NCBI GenBank assembly: GCA_900073065.1
Contig: FJOG01000010.1
Location: 1,401,423 to 1,465,422, forward strand
Length of the DNA: 64,000 nucleotides
Source of the DNA: Phialocephala subalpina
Taxonomy: Eukaryota > Ascomycota > Leotiomycetes > Helotiales > Mollisiaceae
Direction: 5' to 3'
In this document: positions 54,205-64,000 of the stretch, one piece after another
Layout: every line of letters starts with the position of its first letter
Numbering within the stretch: the stretch's first letter is position 1
The notes under the pieces: model-generated
Database searches by the model: none
Seen by the model: only the letters and a program-made list of their open reading frames with translations
What the model was told of the DNA's origin: nothing
Translations under genes and position numbers: made by a program

Positions 54205-55352
54205 ATGGCACAAGCTCCGAAGACCGCGGTGGACATCGTGTTCGGTGCCATGACACTCGGCAAGCAAGGTATCAGCTCTCCCTCCTTCCTTCGCTTTTTC
54301 AATCCTAACATCCAATCAGGCGCCGAACAAGCTCGAGTTCACAGCCTCGAAGAAAGTGCCGCCATTCTCGACGTCTTCCAAAAATATGGCCACTCCGAAA
54401 TCGACACCGCCATCGTCTACGGCGGCGGAAGCTCGGAGGAGTACCTCGGCCAACTCCACTGGCAAGACCGCGGAATCATCATGGACACGAAATTCTCACC
54501 TCGCACTGATCCCACCAAGCTTGGTCTTGGAGCCGATGTCGTAACCACTCATTCGCCCGACCATTTGCGTCGAGCATTGACGAAATCTCTGCAGAGTTTG
54601 AAAGCAGACACGATTGATATGTGGTACCTGCATGCTCCGGACAGAAGCACACCTTATGAAGAAACCCTCCATGAAATCAACAATCTTCACCATGCAGGCC
54701 TTTTTCGAAGATTTGGTATCAGCAATTATGCTGCTTGGGAAGTGGCACAGATTTGTGAGATTTGCGATCGAAATGGATGGATCAAGCCGGTCGTCTACCA
54801 GGGTGTCTACAATGCACTCCATCGAGCGGTAGAGCCCGAGTTGTTCCCGTGCTTGAGAAAGTACGGCATTGCGTTCTATGCGTTCAATCCACTGGCTGGA
54901 GGTTACCTGACGTCGAGGTACACCCGAGAGCAGCTGACTTCAGATACGGGAATTGAGGAGGGGTCTCGCTTTGATCCGAAGAGGAGGCAAGGTAAGAATT
55001 ACAGGAATAGGTATTGGAATGAGAAGTACTTTGATGCTTTGGACATCCTGCGACCAGTAAGTTTGTTGTCTTGCCCATAACCTCACTTTCGTTGAATGGT
55101 GCTGACTTGCTATCATAGGTAGCGAAGAAGCACGGCCTCAGTGAAGCTGAAGTTGCGCTCAGGTGGATGACCAACCATTCTCTCTTGAAAAGGCAATACG
55201 GTGATGCGATCATCATTGGAGCAAGTAGTGCGGCTCAGCTGGAGGAGAATCTGATCAACTTGGAGAAAGGTCCCCTGCCTGAGGATGTGGTGAGAGCGTT
55301 GGATGAGGGTTGGGAAACGGTAAAAGGTGTTTGCGCCAAGTATTTCCATTAG
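54205..55352 (+). CDS. aldo-keto reductase (AKR7/aflatoxin-aldehyde-reductase-like)
   Basis: Exons 54205-54268, 54320-55056 and 55119-55352 (344 aa). Intron 1 (51 bp, CTAAC branch) is stop-free and a multiple of three, so unspliced RNA would add 17 residues; splicing gives the family text GKQGAEQARVH. AKR features: FGAMTLGKQ, the catalytic Asp/Tyr pair in EIDTAIVYGGGSSEEYLG, Lys in IIMDTKFSPR, His in DMWYLHAPDRS, FRRFGISNYAAWEV, FYAFNPLAGGYLTSRY, and the NADPH-binding C-terminal GDAIIIGASSAAQLEENL. It reduces aldehydes or ketones with NADPH in the cytosol. The substrate is unknown; the AKR7 class handles dialdehydes and succinic semialdehyde. Confidence 0.92.
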
Positions 55353-55501
55353 GATGCACTTCTCTCTTGCAGTTGAGTTGCAAACACAGCGAAAAATTCA
55401 ATGGATGCCAGAGCCATGCAGTGTCCCCCGAAACTGTGTCCCTTAGCCTTTCACCATTGTCATCCCGAACATCTCACTCCGAACCTGGCATTCCAAACCG
55501 T

Positions 55502-56012
55502 TCAGGACTCAAAGGGTATCCGTGCTGATCGTTCGCTCCATGTCATTCTGTGGATTGGATCCACTTGAGACTTCGGACCAACCATTCTCTCAACCTCTTG
55601 ACATTCACAGGGGTACTCTCCTCCGCGAGGGTCAACGATCGGTTCTCCGCGAGAGTGAGGACATGTTTTACGCATGCACATCTTGTTCAGCACCGGGTTT
55701 TCTGCGTAGCACCCTTGCGTAAAGGTGAATGTCAGCTACCTCTGCTCTGGGGATATGATGGTGAGAATCGGACTTACGGCAACAGCTCCATACTGTGATA
55801 TACCCAGTTTGAGGATCTGTAGGCATCTTGGCGGAGCTGCTCTCTTCGGTGCTTTGCCGTTCGGAAGCCGGTGTGGGCGGTTCGAGTGTTCCGCACGATA
55901 CTGTCCCAGGCGATGAGGTGTCCTCCATGGCTTCGTCATGGTGTTGATATTCACTTGTTGAAGTTAAGGGTTGCGCTTCCAGGTTGTTGAATGTAGTTGC
56001 GCTGTCCTCCAT
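55502..56012 (-). CDS. small RanBP2-like zinc-ribbon protein
   Basis: Two exons, 56012-55778 and 55713-55502, joined by a 64-bp intron (GTAAGT donor, CTGAC branch, AAG acceptor), give 148 aa. The first 65 residues are acidic and Ser/Thr-rich (MEDSATTFNNLEAQPL...). Across the junction the text is VWSCCRCYAENPVLNKMCMRKTCPHSRGE, close to the W-x-C-x2-C-x3-N-x6-C-x4-C pattern of RanBP2-type fingers. The zinc motif appears only after splicing, which supports the model. The same type of short Cys-rich protein is common in Leotiomycetes and Dothideomycetes as far as I recall. Function is unknown; a protein- or RNA-binding role would fit. It is convergent with the aldo-keto reductase. Confidence 0.6.
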
Positions 56013-56418
56013 GTCGGGATCAACTAATGTATTGAGGCTGAGTATGAGTCGAGAGTAGGGACTCTGGAAATATCTCCTTCGGTCTCGAAAGATTGAGATA
56101 GACGAAACCTATGATACAGCAAGGCTGTGATGCTTCTGGGATGAAAACAAAGAGGCGAAATTTTCATTCTTACGAACCTCACGAAGTTGTTTCATAAATG
56201 GAAGGCGCAATTCTCAAGCAAGCATGTTTCGTCATTTCGAGTGGTTGCTGGCAGAGACTGCCAAATTCGGAAGTACAAGGGACATTTTGGACATTTTGGA
56301 AACCGCGACCGTATTGACCGTCTTAGAATCATCATTCCTCACGTCTCCGGAGTTGCTTTAGGGGCGAGATACACTTCAAAACAAAGTTGCACCAGCCTCA
56401 ACCCGACCCCATAGCTAG
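56013..56418. other. intergenic/decayed sequence before the lipase pseudogene
   Basis: Promoter of the zinc-ribbon gene at its left end. The right end should hold the signal peptide and start of the lipase, but no in-frame ATG precedes the stop at 56416. Confidence 0.4.
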
Positions 56419-57724
56419 GGAGCCATTCTCGAAGTCGAAGCCGGTGTCCTTGTTGGAGTTCTAGAAGCCATTGTCCCATCGCCAGCTCCAGCCTCGATTT
56501 CCGACGCGCTGTCCAGCATAGCGAGTGTGTATGCCGCTCACCTCACCGACTTCGTCATGTCTGCAGTAGATTTGGTCTTGAATAGTCTCGCACCCAAAGA
56601 TGTTGCTGATCTTGCAATCGCCGAAAGTCCTTTCGAGAACAACAGCAACTACGTCAACCTCATCGACCCATCTCCGCAATCTACCCAAAGAGAGAAGACA
56701 ACGACGCTCCTTACTCCTTTCCAGAAAGTACTTTGCGAGGAGCCATGTATTTTCCCACCTTCATTCACCTACGGCGAAATCCCACCCCTGATCTTGATCT
56801 CCGACACCGCCTCAAAAGGTTGCGAAGTCTACGGCCCCAACTTCGGCAAACTCTTCGCAGGTAAAGCTTGCGCCATTGCTCACCGTACTCGTTGCCTCCC
56901 ACGCAAACCCGGTCCACTTCACCATCCCTGACGCACAACTAAACGACATCCAGCTTAACGCTGAGTACATCGCATATGCCATCAACCACGTCTCCGCTAT
57001 CTCGGGACACAAGAATATCTCGATGGTATCTTGGTCCGCTGGCTCCATTGGTAGACAGTGGGCTTTTACTTATTGGCCGAGTACGAGGGAGGTGGTGTCG
57101 AACTTTATTATGATTAGTGGGGATCTTCATGGGACAGAACTAGCGTACTTGCTTTGTCCTAATTTTCCTGACGCCTTGTGCACCTGCTGTTATTCAGGTG
57201 AGTGCTCTTTGAAAAAAAGTGAATTGGTGGGATGAAGGCTGGTCTCTATAAAGCAAGAATACAACTCAACCCTCATCGCAACCCTCCGCAACGCCGGTGG
57301 AAGCTCAGCCTACGTCCCAACAACCAGCATCTACAGCGCCCTCGACGAAATCGTGCAACCACAATAACACTCCTCTGCCTCTGCTTATGTCCTCGACTCC
57401 CGCGACGTGGGCGTAACAAACGTCGAGCTCCAAGATACTTGCAAGGTCGCGCAACCCGTAGGGACTCTCTATTTCCACGAAGGCGCCCTATATAACCCAC
57501 TCGCCTTCGCACTTGCAAAAGATGCATTGATAAACAGTGGACCAGGACAGCTGAGTAGAATAGATGTTGACGAGGAATGTCAGAAAGTTGTTCCTGACGG
57601 GTTGAGTTTGGAAGATGTGTTGGCTACTGAGGCGACGATTCCGATTGCTGCTGTTTATATTGAGACGTATCCGGAAAAGGTTGTGGAGGAGCTGGCGATT
57701 ATGGGGTATGTGAAGGGGACGTGA
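56419..57724 (+). pseudogene. CALB-type lipase pseudogene
   Basis: Text collinear with Candida antarctica lipase B-like secreted lipases of filamentous fungi: LAIAESPFENNSNYV, FTYGEIPPLILI, NDIQLNAEYIAYAINHVSAISGHKNISMVSWSAG (Ser in SWSAG), [58 protein letters not shown], and GTLYFHEGALYNPLAFALAKDAL with the catalytic His. Damage includes a stop just upstream (56416) with no start or signal peptide and a +1 shift near 56862. A one-base loss near 57172 breaks the path into APAVIQ and the following 56-bp intron. TAA at 57365-57367 falls in frame after VQPQ; CAA to TAA would explain it. Several independent lesions make sequencing error alone unlikely. The intact enzyme would be an extracellular serine lipase. 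Confidence 0.82.
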
Positions 57725-58005
57725 GTGCTTGGTCCGAGATCTGGATTAGGTTCGATGTGATGTGATGGGAAGGAGGACGTTGGTAAGAAATGCGGTCTAA
57801 AATGATTGATGAGATGATAACTAACATGACAAGTGAAGAGGAGCGAGCTGTGATCCTGCATCATTTGATGCACAATACACGAGAGGAAAGCCTAAAAGTA
57901 ACCATCGTGAGAAATGAATGCGCAGCATGGAGTATATATTTTCCCAACCAGAAGATACAAAAGGTACAAAAACTGAACTTGAAATTCAACTTCAACTTCA
58001 ACACA
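57725..58005. other. short intergenic spacer
   Basis: Convergent 3' flanks of the lipase pseudogene and the IDO-reductase-b5 gene. No feature. Confidence 0.4.
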
Positions 58006-61000
58006 TCAGAAAGTAGGTTGCACCCTCACCTCCTGGTGCTGTAACTTCAACGCCCTCAAGCTCCCCGTCATACTCCTCGCCCTGCTATGCTCCATCCCAC
58101 CCCCACCTCCACTCATATTACTCGCTATACTAGCTCTCGCACTGCCCATCCCACTACCTCTCATCATCATTGGCCTCCCACTGACACTACTAGCCGGACT
58201 CAGCGGAGTCGCACCCGCTGTCTGCCGCCTATTCATCTTCATCTTATTCAGCATTGCTGGTAGAGCTTCGGCTGCTGATACGGGCGCTACTGGGAGACTT
58301 GTTGCGCGAGAAAGTGGTTGGTTTGGTAGTGGTGGGGTTTTGGCTGGTGATGGAGGACGCGCGAAGCGGTCGAATGATCCGTCTGAGGAGTTTATGATGT
58401 GATGTTGGAGCATGCCAGGGGTAGGGGAGTCTGTTGAGCGACCACGGATATTGAGTCCTTGCATTTGCATCTGCATCTTATTATCTCTGCCATGATCCAT
58501 TGAGCCCTTCGACGAGCGACTTGACGCGCGACTCAACGGCGGGGTGGGTAGTTGTCCTTGTTGAGATTTCGGAGCATAAGCACTCATCAACTGCTCGAGA
58601 CTTACGCCTGTAGTTGGCATCTTGCTCAGTCGACGAATGGCGCGCATGTTGTTGTTCATAAAAGATGACATTTGTTTCATCGCGTGACCGTTTTCGTAGG
58701 ATTCGTACGCTGAGATACCGGTTGATGCTTGGCCTCGCGCTACGTGCTGCTCAGTGAGGTCTTGTGGACGGTATTGTAGAGATGGGGAGCGATTGATGTT
58801 TTGTTGGATTTGGGAGACGACTTGGTCGAATTCGACGGCGTCTTGGTTTCTGTGTGGGGCGTAGGACATGGTACTGTTCATGGCCATGTCTTGTGTGAGG
58901 ACGAAGAATGAGCCGTCGCGAACTTTGCGGCGGAGGAGATTCCATCTTGTCCTTGCGGGGTTCTGTTCCATCTCAGGATGGTACACTGAGTGATGCGCTA
59001 GCTTTGAATAGAAGCCCTCAAGTCTGATCGCCATACGCTCGCAGACTTGAAGTAAGAAAGTGGAGAGCGCCGTGATGCGTTGAGTCTCTTGTGGAGCATC
59101 GAGATCCATGATGGTATCGAAAGCGTCCATACCACGACAAGCTTCCTCGCGAATGCCTTCCAGAAGCTCCATATCAAGTTGAACAGACTTCCGTGCGTAG
59201 TCCAAGATGCCTTGCTCATGGAAACGTGCCGTTTCGCTGTTGCAAACAAATTGGCCAATCTGTGAGACTTCTGTTGAGGTAGTCATTGCGTCAGGAGAGC
59301 CTTTCGCTCGTGCAATGATGCCTAATACGTCTGGCAGGCGGCTGGGACTTGAATTTGTTGAAGTGTTTGCAAGCGTGAAAGACAGCTTCAAGTATAGTTC
59401 TTGCAGTTTGGCTCCAAATAGCGCTGAGAAGCCGCCTTGAAGCAATCGCGATTGATGATGGTAGAATCTCCTCACACCACCCATGTTGAAGAGGCTGCCT
59501 TGAAACCAAAGATTTGACGATTCCATAAACTCGTGCACCTCGAATGCTTGTGAGACGAGTGTCTCAACGGAAGTTCGGAGGTAGTCTGACCAGAGATCGT
59601 AGAGCATACCGATCTCTTCGGCATGATGGAAGTCTGGCTTTGGTGTGAGATGTCCGATGAAGTACTTATTGAGCAGACTGGAGACCTCAGGGTTGTTTGT
59701 ATGGGCGAGAAGATCAAAGGATTTTGAGCAGTCAACGCCAGCGTTTGACTTGATGATGTTCGTGCCACCGGGGTGCATGGGGCAGAAGTCTGTAACATCA
59801 TAGACACTTCCGTGGACTGCGATGAAGATGCGGCTTCCTTTCTGATGTCCGGTGTGCATTGCCAATTGTGACAATGGGATGGTGGGAGTGTTGCAGGGCA
59901 ACGGCTTCGGGCTCATGAAGACATCGATCATGAATCTTCGTTCTGCAAATGCGGTGTCGAGGATCACGTCGGTGGACTCCATGCTTGACGTGCGATGGTT
60001 GTAGATCGCTCTTCTGATGCCGGACATCACCGAGTCGAACACCGAGAGGGAACCACAAACATACAGACAGCCTCCGAGACCACCCTGCTTCTTGGACATC
60101 ACCAAGTCGCAAACAGTCGCACCCTGTTCGATGATCGCGGCATCAATGTATCGTGGCGAGATTTCTCTCTCGACCAAGTCCTTTAGGCGTCGATCATAGA
60201 CGAGCCCACGTGAATCACGCGAGAAGGCAGTGTAAACTTCCATATATCCAGCGTTGATGTATTCTCGAAGCTCATCCTCGTAGCAGAACTTCTCTCTTGA
60301 TTGGACACCGAGGAACAAGATGTTCTTGCCGACCGACCTTCCGGCACGTGCCTGCCAGAAACTCCTGAATGGAGCAATGCCGCTGCCTCCAGCGAAGTAA
60401 GCGCACGGGGCTGCATCATCGATGGGAAGTTGAAACTGGAGAGGTCGCGACACACCGACGAGTAATTCTTCGTCGTCCGCAATAAACTCTTCTTGGCCGG
60501 AGACAGGAGGGTTGAGGAAGCTACTACTCACACCGTGTCGTGTTGGAGCCGATGGGTCTGAGAGAGCGGAGTGGAGTGTGTACTCCGAACGAGAAACAGT
60601 CAAGTCGACTGTGCTGGGAAGAAGCTCGTCTGGATAATTGGAGATACTGTATGTTCGAGGTACCTCAATTGGGATCAGCTCAGGCAACCAAGAGAGACTG
60701 CCATTGATGTCGAAGGCTTGGTCCCAGATGTGAGACGGTGTGTCCATTACTGCCCCTTGAAGAATGTCGCCAAGCGTAGCGCGCACGGGCCATTCAGTCG
60801 TTGCCAGGACCTGGAGGACCGTGTTTGACGATGCTCGCAGCATAGCATGGAGGCGCATGACGAGATCTTTGGTGAGTGGGGCGAGGTGTCCTCGGCGAAG
60901 GATATCCTTTACCGTCAGCTTTGGGTTCGCGATCTTTGATACGGAACCAAGATGTTCAGCGAATCTTGCCCATTGGCTGTCGAGATTGACCGGATGATCA

Positions 61001-62996
61001 AGCATCTCATCGAGTCCCAATGCCGCAGCGACTTTGGCACACTCAACCCAGCTGTTGAGCGGCATAACAGCAAGGCGATCTCCAGGCTGGAACGTGATGC
61101 CTGTCTCCTGGATGTCCAACATTACTCTGGCAATCGACCTCTCGGGGTCGGCATCCACGAATGATCTTCCAAGGACTCGCGATTTGTATCGACACTCAGC
61201 GAATGTCCCTCGCATTTGATGGGGTTCGACATGAAGGTTTCCACGATGAGGTTCGAGTCGCTCCTTCATAGCCTCGGAGAACGCCTTGTGGGTCGCCTCC
61301 CAAGGTCTTCCTGCATCAGGAGCACCAGACATTCCATTTGTTTCAGCGCGTCCAGTTTTGCCCGCGACTTCAAGCAGCCCAAATACTTTGTATCGATGCG
61401 TCCCCATGAAACCCCGCTCACCAGTATAAGCTTCGACGATACCATCCAACGCGCCGATAAGTCGCGAGTCATTAGACTGAGCGACATAATCTGGAATGCG
61501 ATAGTGATATTCGATAGCTGCGATGAATGCTCTCCAGTTCGATGGTAGCCAGGCTCTCAGATGGACACCTTCAGCACCGAGGAACGATTCGTACTTGGCA
61601 CGACCGAGGAAGGCATCCATCACGAGGTAGGGCGGGAATTGTAGACCGGATGTAGCAGGGCAACGCTTCGAAAGTGGTGCTGAGAATTTGGCCCAGCGGA
61701 CCCACTCGGCAGGTGAGATGTAATTCTCACCCGAACTTGGGTTCAGTGAGATGGAATGGAAGGCGTTAGGCATACGTTCGAGGATCTCTTTGAGTCTAAT
61801 GAGTTCTCGAAGGAGTCCTTCATTGTTCTTGCTCATGACGTGCTCTTGGCAGCTGGCGATCGCATCAACTCCGTGTTGGAAGGAAGCTGGAAGATGTCAG
61901 TAAGAACATGGCACCTAATAGAGGTCAATCTTACCCGATGTGTCAGCACAGCCTTTCAGGAAGGCAATCTCGGATCTGTCGCCGAACATGGGCCACCTCA
62001 GGTCGGTGTTATCGAATCGACCGACGTATGGATGGACAGAAGTCGGATCACGGACTTTGACATTGTATGAAGACTGGTCGAAGAAGGTGAGATGTGGTAT
62101 CGATCTGCCCATCCGCTTGCAGATCTGGTAGTATGGTAGTCCGATGCTTTTCGGGATACCCTTTACCTCGTCACCAAGTTCGTCGCTCATCTCCACGTGC
62201 ATGGACGACCCATTCGAAGACACATTGACACCCTCGGTACCATTGTGCTTGTCCTCATATCGGTAGATAGAGCACAACATACCCAGTGCTACCAATGCAG
62301 CCCATAAGGCACGGTCGGGGATGACATCGGCTGTTCCTTCGATGACTGGAAGGGCGGCAACTGATTCTCTGACCCTTCCTCTTGCGACACAACCTGGCAT
62401 CCTCTCACACAAGTCAGACCAAACACGACCTGGCGATCTTGCTAGTGCGCCGGCAGCTTCATCGGCATCGGGTGGTACGAAACCGTATTCAGTGCTGAGG
62501 TAACCATCTCGCCATCCTGTTCGAGGTCCAACTTCTTCGGCTCGAATCAGTACTTGGCGGGCAGGAGCACCAAGAGCGACGGCAAGAAGGTCTTGTTCGT
62601 CGGCATTCAGCTTATCAAGGGCTTTGACACCTTGAGAGGCTTGGATTTCTTTGATCTTGGGCATGGCTGGAACGTTCGAGTAGAGCATCTCATTGATTGC
62701 TTTTCGTTCCCTGTTAGTGTCAGTTAGTGAAACTAAAGGAAGGGCTTGGATGAGAACCTTTGGCGTAAGTATTGCTCGGGGTCAACACCTGCTGGTATCT
62801 GGAAGTGTCAGCAATAATCGACTAAAAGGCTATGACATGAGCGAGAACTTACATCAAAGCCAGCCCGGAGGTCGCCTTGTTGTGAGAAGCTCATGAAGTT
62901 GCATCCTCGAGGCCCCACTCGACTTCCCTTGTTGGCCATAGGACATCCTCCAGCTGACCCAAAGGATGCCGACACTGGACACGATCTTTCAGACAT
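58006..62996 (-). CDS. indoleamine 2,3-dioxygenase-like / NADPH-FAD reductase / cytochrome b5 fusion
   Basis: Exons 62996-62853, 62798-62758, 62710-61935 and 61886-58006 form one frame of 1613 aa; the three introns have CTGAC/CTAAC-type branches. Residues about 60-540 are IDO-like: SIPHLTFFDQSSYNVKVRDP, FPPYLVMDAFLG, and the presumed heme-proximal His484 in ERGFMGTHRYKVFGLLEVAGKTGRAETNG. Residues 545-960 are a cytochrome P450 reductase-type FAD/NADP module without the FMN domain: PGDRLAVMPL, RTYSISNYP (731 on), CAYFAGGSGIAPFRSFWQAR (about 817), GCLYVCGSLSVF. Cytochrome b5 follows: VYDVTDFCPMHPGG (His1025) and AHTNNPEV (His1049). A helical region leads to a Ser/Pro/Met-rich tail (1400-1613). 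IDO needs reduction of its heme, in cells by cytochrome b5 and P450 reductase, so the fusion suggests a self-sufficient heme oxygenase. The substrate is unknown and need not be tryptophan. Confidence 0.88.
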
Positions 62997-64000
62997 TATG
63001 AATATAGCTCCTGTAGTCAAAGCCAGCTTCGAGAGGAGACTTCAAAGACCGCCGGGGCCAAATACAAAAATGCCGTCAAGGCTATTTGCCAAATGCAGTG
63101 AACCCAAAACGCAACGAAAATGAAGGATGAATAAGATTGAGTAGAAGCTGACTGAGAGAACTCTTCCCACTGGGGAAGGAAACCACTCTTCCTTTACATT
63201 TGGTACACTTCCCCACAATTCGGTACTTTTGTTTTCTGTTGTGAACTCAAGCATCTTGGCATCCAGATTTAGTCTCGTCCGAACCACTGTTCCACATTTC
63301 TGAAGTTTTCCAAGCCGCCATCATCCCATCACATTTGCCACAGCGTTCCAGCCAAGTACTGTCCTATTGATAGAACCGGGGAAGCATTCTTCCCAACTTT
63401 GGTCATTCCCGATCAGCTGGTACAATCACGATCTTTCCCAGAGAATTCTACAATATTAATTTCCAACGCCGCAGTACTTGCTGTGGCGGAAGCGAAAGAA
63501 CCCAGGATGTGATATTACTTGGGTTATAATGCCATAAAAGTCATGATACAGAGTGCAAAGCAGCTTCGTGTGAAGGATCGAAGATAAAAGACGGAACCTC
63601 GCATCACGCAAAGATATCTTTGCGTGACTTCACGACAGCAGTTGGCCAGCGACTTAGCAGCGAGCGCGGGCTCAATAGCGACGATCCTGGCCCCTTGGGA
63701 GCACATAAACTGCCAAACATGCAGCAGTCGGCTACGATCCGGCGGCAAGACTTGCCCTTGTGGTCAGGAAAACGTGGTGTAACATCGGTAAAACAGATCT
63801 CGACTGAAGTCAAAATAACAGGGCCGCCCAGCGCTTGGCGATCGGTCCAACTTCCTTCTATAATCGATCCCGAGCGGGGAGGCCCTGCCGCGCTGTTTCC
63901 GAGCGGAGATCAGGTCTGGGCGGTGTGGATACGGAGAGTTCTTTGATGTGGAGCCGGATTCGAGAGGGTTTCTGTGACTGAATCAGGCGTGGGCGGAAAA
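62997..64000. other. promoter of the IDO-fusion gene and right-edge sequence
   Basis: About 1 kb without a supported gene. A 108-codon plus-strand frame (63620-63946) has no recognisable motif and no splice partner, so it is not called. The nearest 200-300 bp to 62996 are the presumed promoter. Confidence 0.45.

Noticed and set aside
58006..62996. Nitric-oxide-synthase-like or bifunctional P450:reductase identity for the large fusion
   Set aside because: There is no P450 Cys-ligand motif, no NOS oxygenase text and no FMN domain. The heme part reads as IDO-like.
63620..63946. 108-codon plus-strand frame at the right edge
   Set aside because: No motif, poor codon character and no supporting splice signals.
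1..64000. tRNA, rRNA, CRISPR array or prokaryotic operon signals
   Set aside because: None was seen. The gene structure is that of a nuclear fungal genome, so CRISPR and operon features are not expected.

Overview
The window is nuclear DNA of a filamentous ascomycete (Pezizomycotina). The evidence is the gene style: introns of about 45-90 bp with GTRNGY donors and CTAAC/CTGAC branch sites, HET and NACHT allorecognition genes, a Zn2Cys6 regulator, DUF2434 and DUF6601 membrane proteins, and MFS transporters. A leotiomycete is my guess; nothing read here proves the class. Exon models were built by hand from splice signals and frame continuity. There is one assembly gap (43088-43660).

Left part (1-13 kb) is accessory and partly decayed. 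It holds a carboxylesterase gene broken by one in-frame TAG, a DUF6601 membrane gene, a hydrolase-NACHT-ankyrin NLR gene broken by one in-frame TAA, a short TIR element, a HET-domain gene and an aldehyde dehydrogenase. A 38-bp sequence occurs in inverted orientation at 2350 and 9311. With TA at both outer edges, it could bound a 7.0-kb mobile unit carrying DUF6601 and the NLR.

13.8-16.8 kb encodes a VPS4-like AAA ATPase with EH-like and zinc-binding regions in place of the usual MIT domain. 16.9-27.3 kb looks like a small metabolic cluster: PhyH dioxygenase, MFS permease, FAD monooxygenase, CocE-type hydrolase and Zn2Cys6 regulator. The promoters of the enzyme genes share a TCC-N2-GGA motif about 150-230 bp before each start. 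28.5-32.1 kb pairs an MFS efflux pump with a bacterial-looking glycosyltransferase. 32.9-34.2 kb holds two abutting gene remnants.

34.5-48 kb is mostly conserved housekeeping: a DEAH helicase with a likely mitochondrial presequence, a Ubl/VWA/E2 fusion protein running across the gap, DUF2434, and COG5. 48.8-57.7 kb returns to accessory content: a Goodbye-NACHT-ZZ NLR, an aldo-keto reductase, a small zinc-ribbon protein and a CALB-type lipase pseudogene.

58-63 kb encodes the most striking protein, a 1613-aa fusion of an indoleamine-dioxygenase-like heme domain, an FAD/NADPH reductase and cytochrome b5. It appears to be a dioxygenase that carries its own electron-supply chain.
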